NCBI GenBank assembly: GCA_030770535.1
Contig: JASVEC010000002.1
Span: 496,001 to 560,000 of the forward strand
DNA length: 64,000 bases
Reading direction: 5' to 3'
Source: Batkoa obscura
Lineage: Eukaryota > Entomophthoromycota > Entomophthoromycetes > Entomophthorales > Batkoaceae
This document shows positions 9,998 through 19,695 of this stretch, piece by piece (the stretch's first letter is position 1; the number at the start of each line of letters is the position of its first letter). The notes beneath the pieces were generated by a model. It worked only from the letters and a program-made list of their open reading frames with translations, did not search any database and was not told the DNA's origin. The position numbers and the translations under genes are program-made.

Positions 9998-12133
9998 ATG
10001 GAATTCAAATATATTTACGAAGCAGTTCCTAGCGAAAAAGAAGGTGAAACTGGTGTATTTCGTTCCAATTTTTGTAAAAAGAATGGAGGGGATCTCATTA
10101 CTTTGGCAAGTAAAAATCGAGCTACTACATTATATGAGGTGCTACAAAACTCCATCCAAAAATATCAAAATAAGAACAGTTTAGGGTATAGAGAAATTTT
10201 GGATATTATTGAAGAAAACAAAGAATTAGAGCGTAAAGTAGATGGCAAAGTTGAAAAATATAGCAAAACATGGAAATTTTATAAGTTATCAGAATATAAA
10301 TGGATTACTTTTAATCAATTAGGCTCCAAATTGACTAACTTAAGCTCAGGCTTACATTCCTTGGGCTTAAAACCAAACGATAAAGTTTCTTTTTATGCTC
10401 CTTCTTCCCATTCCTGGTTTATGCTGTCCTATGGTAAGGATTGTTTTAAATATTTTAAATATTAACTTAAATACCTGAATCTTTTAGCTTGTTTCTACTT
10501 GAACTTAACGGTAGCTACAGTATATGATACGTTGGGAGCCGAAGGGCTACTACATGGAATTAATGAGTGTGAAAGCAATACATTATTCATCTCATCGGAG
10601 CAGCTTCCAATATTAAAGAAAGTATACAAAGAAGCAAATGCATTAAAAAATGTCATTTATGTTGGTGAACTCAAAGACAAAGATAAGAAAGAATTCTCTG
10701 ATTTAAATTTCTGTAGTTTAGAAGAATTAGAAGCTATTGGAAAAGACAAAAAGGTGGAACCTAATCCACCTTCTCCTGATGATGTTGCAGTAGTTATGTA
10801 CACTTCAGGTTCCACTGGAAACCCTAAAGGTGTACTTTTAAAACATAAAAATTTGGTTTCACATCGTAGGTCTTTATTCAACTTGTAATGATTAACAAAA
10901 TTTATACTTTTTATAGTTGCAGGAATCGAAAAGCTTGCTAAGGATATTATAAGACCAGATGATAGAGTGATAAGTTTTCTCCCATTAGCACATATCCTCG
11001 CATACTTACTCACTTCCTTTTGTGTTAATGATGGTTTAGAAGTTGGGTTTGCATCTCCACGTACACTTATGGATCAATCAGTAAGAGAATGTAGAGGTGA
11101 TATCTACGAGCTTAAACCCACAGTACTACCTGGAGTACCACAAGTATTTGACAGTATTAGAAAGGGGATATTAAACAAAGTAAACTCATCCGGAAACCTA
11201 ATGAAAAATGTTTTTACCTATTCATTGGGACTTAAAGGGATTTGTCGCAGTTGGGGAATACCATCTTGGTGGATTGATGAGCTTATATTCAAAAGTATAC
11301 GAGAAGCAGTTGGTGGTAGGTTAAGGGTTTCATTATGTGGTGGTGCACCACTATCAGATGAAATGAGACTGTTTTTCCATGATGCCATATGTGAGGCCTT
11401 TCAAGGTTACGGTATGACTGAAGTTAGTGGACTAGCATCTATTGTATCTCCAGAAGATAATGTTGGAAGCACTGTTGGGCAAATCAACCCAGCTATTGAA
11501 TTCAAATTAGTAGATGTACCAGAGGGAGGCTACTATGCTTCTGATTTGAAGGGTGAAATTTGGATGCGTGGACCATGTGTTACAGAAGGATATTTTAAGA
11601 ATGAAAAAGTAACTAAAGAAACCATTACTTCAGATGGCTGGCTTTTAAGTGGAGACATTGGATCTATTAATGACCTTGGTCAGCTTTCAATTATTGATCG
11701 TAAGAAAAACTTAGTAAAATTAGCAAACGGGGAATACATCGCACTCGAAAAATTAGAATCCAAGTATCGTAATTCTATTTATGTGCAGAACATTTGTGTT
11801 TGTGCCGATTCGCATCACAATAAACCAGTTGCGCTAATACAAGCTAATCTGGCAGCCGTTAAACACCATTTGAGTCAGGTAGGGAAAGGCTCAATCAATG
11901 ACTTAGAAGATATCTCTGATAATAAAGATATTATTAAAGAAATATATAATTCATGTATTGAAGAAGGTAAAAACGCTGGATTGAGTGGTGCGGAGCTTTT
12001 GTCAGGGATTTGCCTTTCATCAAGTGAATGGACAGTTGAAAATGGGTTTTTAACTGGTGCCCAAAAGATAAAAAGAAGAGCCCTCCAAGATGAATACAAG
12101 GATCAGCTAAACAAACTCTACCAAAGTCAATAA
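9998..12133 (+). CDS. Long-chain fatty acyl-CoA synthetase
   Basis: Three exons (9998-10433, 10488-10865, 10917-12133) give 676 aa, close to the usual ~660-700 aa for the FAA/ACSL family. The enzyme activates long-chain fatty acids to acyl-CoA with ATP. Visible motifs are the ATP/AMP signature [12 protein letters not shown] (residues 250-261), FLPLAHILA, the GYGMTE adenylate motif, WLLSGDIG and the FACS signature around [19 protein letters not shown]. The second intron uses GTAGGT at 10866, which restores the expected continuity (SHLAGIEKL). There is no signal peptide or clear membrane helix; these enzymes are usually peripheral on ER, lipid droplets or peroxisomes. The C-terminus (LYQSQ) is not a canonical PTS1. 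Which FAA paralogue it matches I cannot tell. Confidence 0.95.
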
Positions 12134-12579
12134 TTTAATCTACTACTTTTATCAAATATACAATAAATATATCGTAAATTATTTTTATGAGATGAAACAT
12201 TTAACAATAGATTTATTATCAAATTAATTTTATTATGTGGAGACGTTTTTTTATCAACTGTCCTTTTACTATTTTGAATTTACAAATTAATCAATCACTA
12301 CATATACAAGCTTGAATTTATACTAGTTAACCATTCATTTTAAAAAATTAACAAATCTCAAAGCAGCATGATAGAACAAATAGTTATAAAATCTATCATT
12401 TGTCAATGCACATTCGAACTTAAACAGCTGCATTAGTTGATTAATTTTAAATCTTAAAAAATAGCAAAGCGCAACAAAGCGCAACAAAGTAAAACTATTA
12501 TCATATTATTATATTATATAAAAAATTCTGATGTTGAATTCGTATTTAATATTCCAAAAACATTAATAAAATTAGGATT

Positions 12580-12652
12580 TGGGGATATTCGTTTTGGTTT
12601 CATTATCTTTTCCATTTTTTAAGCGCTATTTGAACAGAGATTGTTAGTAAAA
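12580..12652 (-). mobile_element. MITE copy 5, truncated
   Basis: Reverse orientation, left end TGGGGATA and core TTTTTTAAGCGCTATTTGAA are clear; the right arm is lost after GTTAGTAAAA. Confidence 0.75.
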
Positions 12653-13149
12653 ACATTTACAATTTTAATGGATTTTTGAAAATCCTTAAGTCAAAACTGT
12701 TAAAATCAGAACCAGAACTTTTTGAACTGATTTTAATTTAAACTACAAACTTTATAATTGTTTTTTACTTATTTTTTATACAATTTTATGTTATGAAATA
12801 TAATTAGCTAGATATTACAGTAAAAAAACATTTAAAAAAAGGTAATATTATAAAACATTGCTTTATAAGCTTTGTAATTGATTATGATGTAATATCCACT
12901 TAGATTGTTTATAAAATTAATTATAGCTTCAGAATTAACTTAACTGTAATTTATATAGTAAATTCAATCAATTTCAAGTGATTTTGCCACTAAAAGTTAT
13001 TATGTTTTTGAATTTAGATATAATCAATTTAAAGTTTTTATTTAAACTTGCTATGAAAATTTTTACCACTTGACTACAAAAAATAGTATATTTTGACATC
13101 TATATTTGACAACTATAATAAAAAACAGCTATTACTATATTCCTTATAT

Positions 13150-13400
13150 ATAGTCACTTAATTAAAATATAAAGAAGCTTTTTAATATAATAATTTGAGG
13201 CTTTTTTATTAAATTATTCCTTAATATATGGGGATGTATTTTTGTGTTTAATAATTTTACTAACAATTTTTCCACTTAAATAGTGCTTAAAAGATGGAAA
13301 AAGTAATAAAATCAAAAAACATCGCCATATGTTTTTTAATAAAGCTATTAAGTTTTATAGTATTTTATATAAATTTCATAATAATCTTATATAGTTTATT
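13150..13400 (-). mobile_element. Decayed solo LTR relic carrying a MITE
   Basis: On both sides of MITE copy 6 the sequence resembles, in order, the minus-strand form of the 464-bp LTR-like family: a block ending GAGGCTTTTTTATTAAATTATTCC before it, and TTTAATAAAGCTATTAAGTTTT plus CTTATATAG after it. The match is patchy, so this is an old, eroded copy with approximate ends. Confidence 0.55.
13229..13327 (+). mobile_element. MITE copy 6, nested in an LTR relic
   Basis: Forward orientation, ends TGGGGATG and CATCGCCA flanked by TA. It splits the decayed LTR. Confidence 0.88.
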
Positions 13401-13937
13401 TAACTCTAATGATTAAATATTGACTTTTACAATTATAAAGTAGATATAAAATCAATATATAAATATGTATTTAAAGCTTTTAAAACTTTGATTTTTTTTA
13501 TAATTACATTTTTTAATATTAATTTAAATTTAAATTAGAAACTAAAAATCAAAAATAGTTTCAAATTAATTTTTAGCAGTTATTAAAACTTTCTAACCTT
13601 ATTAATATAATATTTAATCCTCAATAAAAAAATAAAAAAAATTTCTAGTCAATAACTTGTTATAAATTAAAAAATCTTAGTTCGTTCAATCAAAATGAAG
13701 TTGTTATTTAAAAAATAGCATGTAATAATAAGTCAATTATATAAAGTACTGAAAAAAATTATAAAAAAAGTATTAAAATAAATTTGTTAAAACTAAAAAC
13801 AATAAAACTTAAATAAAAAACCCAATAATATAAGTTTTTTTATATTTTATATTAAAGTATTATATACATAATATACTATTCATTATAACATAACAAATCA
13901 ACTTTTAAATACAAACTTCAAAAACAAAAATAATATT

Positions 13938-14037
13938 TGGGGATATGTTTTTGTGTTTAAGAATTTCATTAACAAATTTTCCACTTAAATAGCGCTTAAA
14001 AAATGGAAAAAGTAATGAAATCAAAAAAACACTCTCA
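13938..14037 (+). mobile_element. MITE copy 7
   Basis: Forward orientation, ends TGGGGATA and CACTCTCA, full-length core. Confidence 0.85.
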
Positions 14038-14141
14038 TTTTTTGCAATTAAAGAGCAAAATTTTTTATAGCAGTTTTAAATAAAAAAATCGTAAATTGAT
14101 TTTAATAATACAATTTCTGAAATTAAGTTAGATTTATTATA

Positions 14142-14237
14142 TGAGGATGTTTTTTTGATTTCATTACTCCTTCGATTTTATAAGCGCTATTTGAACGGAA
14201 AATTTGTTAGTAAAATTCTTAAAAAAATATATTCCCA
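14142..14237 (-). mobile_element. MITE copy 8
   Basis: Reverse orientation, ends TGAGGATG and TATTCCCA, flanked by TA. Confidence 0.82.
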
Positions 14238-14291
14238 TATAGTATAGTTAATTTGGTTATATTTGAAATAGCCAATTAAATAAGGAGGGTA

Positions 14292-14388
14292 TGGATATAT
14301 TCTTTTATTTGAGAATTTTATTAATAAATTTTCCGCTCAAATAGCGCTTAAGAAATCGAAAAATTGATAAAGTCAAAAAAAACACCAT
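14292..14388 (+). mobile_element. MITE copy 9
   Basis: Forward orientation, left end TGGATATA, right end drifted (AACACCATTA). It lies 23 bp left of the solo LTR. Confidence 0.75.
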
Positions 14389-14411
14389 TAGGGGGATGTC
14401 TGGATTAGTTT

Positions 14412-14875
14412 TGTGAAATATCGCTTTGTCAGTCCCATGGTTAATTATAGCATAACAATCGCCTAAGCTGTTGTGTTCTCGAGTTCAGAGGAAATCAATC
14501 CCATGTTCTTATTTTGATTTGTTATGAGAATTTCTAGCTCCATCCAAAAGAATATTATCTTCTCGTTTTGATATTTATACTTACTGGAGTATAAAAGAGA
14601 TTCTAAAACATAATAGCTTGAGGCTTTTTAACTGAATTATTCCCTGATATCTCGAACATTTAATAAAGTCACTAAGTTTTCTTAATAGTATTTTACGTAG
14701 ATTTTACATTAGTATTGTCTATTCTATTTGTCTTATATAGCTTGTAACCTATTACGTACTATTCCTAATAATCCAAGTCTATCTTAGTCACATAAACTAA
14801 GACTTTTCAACTTATAGTGTAGTCAACCCAGCAATAGCTGTTCTTGACTCCAAACCCTGAGTACCAGATTTCACA
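14412..14875 (-). mobile_element. Solo LTR-like element, copy A
   Basis: A 464-bp unit with ends TGTGAAAT...ATTTCACA (TG...CA), reverse orientation. It matches copies B, C and D over the full length and contains a TATATAAG-like motif. No clear target duplication is seen here. No internal retroelement sequence lies beside it. Confidence 0.75.
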
Positions 14876-14876
14876 A

Positions 14877-14974
14877 TGAGGATGTTTTTTTGGCTTCACC
14901 ACTTTTTCATTTTTGAAGTGCTATTTGAATAGAAAGATTATCAATAAAATTCTTAAACAAAAAATACATCCCCA
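14877..14974 (-). mobile_element. MITE copy 10
   Basis: Reverse orientation, ends TGAGGATG and CATCCCCA; it begins one base after the end of solo LTR copy A. Confidence 0.85.
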
Positions 14975-15041
14975 AATAATGATTTTTTAAAATAAAAATT
15001 CAAAAAACCAACACTTTTTAGTTATATTAAGGTTTATTATA

Positions 15042-15144
15042 TGGGGATGCATTTTTGTGTTTAAAAATTTTACTAACAAATTTTCCGCTTAAATAGCGCT
15101 TAAAAAATGGAAAAAATAATGAAGTCAAAAAAAACACTCCCCCA
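15042..15144 (+). mobile_element. MITE copy 11
   Basis: Forward orientation, ends TGGGGATG and CTCCCCCA. Its right flanking TA is also the left TA of copy 12. Confidence 0.88.
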
Positions 15145-15146
15145 TA

Positions 15147-15244
15147 TAGTGATGTATTTTTGAAGAATTTTGCTAACAATCTTTCCACTCAAATAACGCT
15201 TAAAAAAAATGGAAAAAGTAATGATGCCAAAAAAAACATCCCCA
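15147..15244 (+). mobile_element. MITE copy 12, abutting copy 11
   Basis: Forward orientation, ends TAGTGATG and CATCCCCA. Separated from copy 11 by a single TA. Confidence 0.85.
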
Positions 15245-15574
15245 TATAAAAATTTTAAAAAAATATATTAGTAGATGTTTTTTAAGGCTACTATTATGTA
15301 TTTAGTATTTTTTAAAATTATTTGATTTAGTAATAAAATAATCTTTGAGATTCTTAAAAAAATTGATCTTAAACAAAAAATAATTTTTAAAAGCTAATAA
15401 AAATATCATTAGAAGTTTTATAGTTAAAAGAAGAGATTTATGTTAAATTACATTTTTACACTATTTTTAGTTATTCTTTTGATTTTTTAATATAAAAATT
15501 ATAAAAATTAATAAACAACTTTACAATAACAAAACATTTATTTTTTGACAATTTCAATATTATATTTTTACAAG

Positions 15575-16706
15575 TTAAATAGTATAATAACAAAGTGACT
15601 GCTCCATTTTTTGATGCTCAAATTTTTCAACCTCTTTTAAGCAATCATCTAATTCAGTTATTTTTTTCTTTTAAACATTTAATTTGCATTTTGAAAACAC
15701 AATAATAAATTACCTTTTCATATTTCCAAGTTTTATAATTTATTAGTTTGTAAATAATTTCACCATTTTTCCGAATTATTTTATCATCAACTTTATATTT
15801 AATTTTTAGAGGGTCATTCAATTTATATCTATACTTGAATTAACATTTCCACTTAATATCAATGGTAATAATTACCTCCTACTGGTTGATTTGACTAAGA
15901 TTTTAGGTTGGCCAACATCTTTTAGTCTATGTATTTCATACTTTGAATCCAATGTTAAACTTGGTAGAATTATAAGATTATTAAAAGCGCTAAGAAAGTA
16001 AACAAAATTAAATAAATATGCATAGTCTTTGTTACTAAGGTAACTGTTTAAAAATGTGTAACACAAATTTTCTAAATGAGGTTGTAGCTTAAATATATTA
16101 ATGTATTTCGCCAGCTTTAACAACAAATCTCTATCTCGGTTATCATAGTTAGCTATTTCATCCTTTAATTGCTTTACTCTGCTAAGATCCTTATCTTGAT
16201 CTGATTCAATAAAATAATGGCTCGGGTTCTCGAATTTGATGCGTATCTCAGTTGGTAAAAGTTGAAAAATATCATCTCTAATATTGATTTTTTTGAGCTC
16301 AACACGGCCATTTATAATTATAGGTACAGTGTATACTTTACCATCAAATTTTTTGATTGACTTATTCAATCTGTAGTTCAATGTTGCTTCTGATTCACCA
16401 AAGCCTTCGCTATCTGAATTTGAGGATATAGTAATTATCTCAGACCAAGTAGATTTGATTCTTTTAATTCCTCTAGTCAAAAATGAATCACTATTTTCAA
16501 ATGAAATCCTTTCTACTTGAAATTAATAAATAAATTAAGCGTTTGATATTTTTACCTGTTATACTATCAGCATCACCAATTATTATTATTTCTTGATCAC
16601 TTCCTTTATTTTTATTTGGAGTTATCTGGCTATTTTCATTTGAGTAATTGTTGTCACTATTCCTACTTAAATTTAAATCTAATTCGCCTGAATTTTTCGC
16701 AATCAT
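15575..16706 (-). CDS. Unknown protein with chromodomain-like C-terminus
   Basis: My model has four exons on the minus strand: 16706-16556, 16515-15876, 15828-15714 and 15667-15575, giving 332 aa with all junctions in phase. The N-terminus is Asn/Ser-rich with an acidic-hydrophobic patch (DQEIIIIGDAD) that looks like a SUMO-interacting motif. The middle (FDGKVYTVPIIINGRVELKK to about residue 260) is a folded-looking region I cannot assign. The last ~65 residues read YKVDDKIIRKNGEIIYKLIN, then YKTWKYEKK and LDDCLKEVEKFEHQK. This resembles a chromodomain: beta strands, a TW motif and a C-terminal helix of the type C..LI.EFE. If correct, a chromatin role is possible. The third and fourth exons rest on splice logic only. 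The gene is isolated inside repeat-rich DNA. Confidence 0.6.
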
Positions 16707-17497
16707 TCTTAAAGAATATTTTAAACAGAGTTAAAATCAAAATTTAAAAACTACAATTAAATAAAATTTTAAGTTGAATTTTTTATAGTTACTATTTAAT
16801 TTTCATCAAATCATTGTTGATAGTACTATATATAGCATGAGTTTCAATGATATATCCAATAAAATAGCATTTTGTTAAAAGCCAACTACTTTGGCCAATT
16901 AAAATTACTATATATTATAAATTTTATATTTAAAAGCTAAGTATAATTTTATTATATTTATTACTTTTTACAATTTAGAAATCTAATAAAATAGAATTTT
17001 ACACTATTGTAATCTAATTGTTTAATTATTTAATTATTTAAAATTAAAATTTTATTAAATTAGTCAAAAGCTAAAAAATGAAAAACCAAAAATATAAATA
17101 AATAAATGACTGACTTTAAAATTATTACAAATAAAATTGCAGCAGCTATAATAAATAAGTATATATATTTATACTTTTTTATTAACTTGTTTTATGTATA
17201 TTATTTTTGGTAATTTTTAAACTTTTATTAAACTTCCATTTTTAAATATATGAATATTAATTTTTATTTTTAAATTAAACTGTTTACTATTAGATTATCT
17301 GAATAATTTAATTATGATATTACAATACAAACTTATTACAAATATAAAAGTTATTATTTCCAAAATTGTTATATTTTGATTAAAAACCTATCAAATAAAA
17401 TAATGTCACTCATATAAATTTTAAAAATTAATTTTATAACTTACATCTTAATCATTTAAATATTAATATATTTTATTTTTATATTAAAATTTATATA

Positions 17498-17597
17498 TGG
17501 GGATGTATTTTTTTATTTAAGAATTTTACTAGCAATCCTTCCACTCAAATAGTGCTTAAAAACGTAAAAACTAATAAAGCCAAAAAGACCTCCTCAT
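17498..17597 (+). mobile_element. MITE copy 13
   Basis: Forward orientation, ends TGGGGATG and CCTCCTCA; the right arm has drifted. Confidence 0.82.
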
Positions 17598-17830
17598 TTA
17601 GTAATTTTAAAAATAATAGCTTTTATATTCATAATAAAATTATACTATAATATTTTAATGATCATGTTTATTCAAATTAGCTGATAATAATTACCAAAAT
17701 TAAAAATAAATTTTCAAATTAAAAAATACTAATATTAGGAGAAACTTTAAATACAATCATTACAATTTTAGTTATAAATTAATTAAAGACTAAAAAATCT
17801 GAAATTTAACGATATTTTCCAGCTATATTA

Positions 17831-17929
17831 TGGGGATGTGTTTTTGTGTTTAAGGATTTTATCAACGATTTTTCCGCTGAAATGGCGATTAAAAGATATA
17901 AAAAGTAATGAAGCCAAAAAACACCCCCA
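17831..17929 (+). mobile_element. MITE copy 14
   Basis: Forward orientation, ends TGGGGATG and CACCCCCA flanked by TA. It stops seven bases before solo LTR copy B. Confidence 0.86.
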
Positions 17930-17936
17930 TACTAAT

Positions 17937-18432
17937 TATGAAATCTGGTACTCAGTGGTTGGAATCAAAAGCACTCATTGTTTGATTGACTAGCTATAAG
18001 TCGAAAGGTCTTAGTTTCTATGACTAAGATAGACTTGAATTACGAAGAATAGCACGTAATAGGTTACAAGCTATATAAGACAAATAGAATAGATAATACT
18101 AATGTAAAATCTACGTAAAACATTATTAAGAAAACTCAATGGCTTTACTAAATGTTCGAGATATCAGGGAATAATTCAGTTAAAAAGCCTCGAGTTACTA
18201 TATTCTAAAAGCTCTTTTATACTCCGACAAGTACAAATATCAAATCAAGAGGATAATGTTCTTTGGAATGTTAGTTAGAGATTCGGATAATGTTCTTTGG
18301 AATGTTAGTTAGAGATTCTCAACAAATCAATACAAGAGCATGGGATTGATTGTCTCCAAACTCGAGAATATAACAACTTAAGTGATTATTATACCATAAT
18401 CAATCATGAAGCTGATAAAGCGATATTTCGCA
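17937..18432 (+). mobile_element. Solo LTR-like element, copy B
   Basis: Forward copy of the 464-bp family with ends TATGAAAT...ATTTCGCA. It is longer than the others because it carries a ~34-bp tandem duplication at about 18251-18317 (GGATAATGTTCTTTGGAATG unit twice). It is more diverged than copies A, C and D, so probably older. Confidence 0.72.
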
Positions 18433-18601
18433 TTATTTATTTTATTTTTTTAGTTATATTTGTTATTATTATTTATTGCTGTTTATAGTTTGTTAATAAA
18501 TTTTTTATATTTTTTATATTTTTTATATTTCATATAACTTATTTTTTGTTATGTTTTACGTTTTAAATAATTTATATTTATATAAAAAATACCCTAATAT
18601 G

Positions 18602-18702
18602 TGGGGATGTATTTTTTTATTTAAGAATTTTACTAACAATTTTTCCGCTCAAATAGCGCTTAAAAGGTGGAAAAAGTAATGAACTCAAAAAAATCATCCT
18701 CA
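18602..18702 (+). mobile_element. MITE copy 15
   Basis: Forward orientation, ends TGGGGATG and CATCCTCA, full core. Confidence 0.85.
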
Positions 18703-18814
18703 TGTTTTTTATTTAAGATTTTTCTTGATAATTTTTTTTACTTAATAAGAGTTAAAAGAATGATTATAAATATAATTAAAGAAGTGTTGTTATTTTAAAA
18801 ATATACATTTTATA

Positions 18815-18903
18815 TAGGAGTGTTTTCTTGTTTCACCTTCTTTCCTTTTTAAGCAATATTAGGTGAAAAAAGTATTAGTAAATTTCAAACAAAAATATCC
18901 CCA
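18815..18903 (-). mobile_element. MITE copy 16
   Basis: Reverse orientation, ends TAGGAGTG and TATCCCCA. The core is shortened and diverged. Confidence 0.75.
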
Positions 18904-19695
18904 TATATTTAATTTGACATATTTGGCACATACAAAATTAATTTTCGTCTTTATGAAAGTTAAGTTATTTGATGAAGTTTAAAATCTAAAAATTATTTAA
19001 AATCCTAAAGTTTTTAAAAACACTGATGACAAACAACCATCAAACGATTAAAATCTCTTTAAAGGTGATTGTGCTTAAAGTTACTATGAAAACAACAAAG
19101 TTTTAAAAAATACATCATAAAAAATAGTGATTTTTTATTTATTTTGTTTTTAATTTTATCTAAATGGAACATTTGACCTATATCACGTTTCGAAGAATTC
19201 TAGAGGCTAATGACCTTTTTATTTTAGCTTTTTAAGGTCTAATTAATACACTCACTCTATGTATTTCAAAGCCACTAGCTTTTTTGAGTATTATCCTTCA
19301 TTTGATCAAAATATTTGCCGCTCATCAATTTTTGATCCTTTGGGGTAAAAGATGAAAATGTAAAAAAGGGGTGTGTACCAAAATTGATACAGCTGTTTAC
19401 GTTCAAATGTGAAATTTTTTTTCAAAAAATTCGGTTACTATTTTCTAGGTAGTTTTTTAAATCCTGATTCTTAGGGTCTAAACGAAATTTGTATCTAAAA
19501 ACTTATCCTTAAATAAACGGTTAACTACTGTACAATCAAACTTAAACACCTGTAAATTTATGAACTAAAACAAATCAACAAAAGTGGAGTGAATTCAATT
19601 TACCTAATAAATTAGCGGGGAATTGAAATTGATAAAATTGTAATGCTTATGAGCTATACTATAAAAACTCAAAAAAAGAGGCAACTAAAACACAA

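Larger units (their letters stand above)
12134..15574. other. Repeat-rich intergenic tract
   Basis: About 3.4 kb with no gene seen, holding eight MITE copies, one solo LTR-like element and one decayed LTR relic. A stretch near 12236 (TATGTGGAGACGTTTTTTTA) resembles one MITE end only and may be a fragment. Confidence 0.7.
16707..19695. other. Repeat-rich intergenic tract
   Basis: About 3 kb between the divergently placed unknown gene and SulP 1. It holds four MITEs and one solo LTR-like element. The last ~800 bp before SulP 1 show nothing recognisable except an ACTATAAAAA TATA-like box near 19657. Confidence 0.65.
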
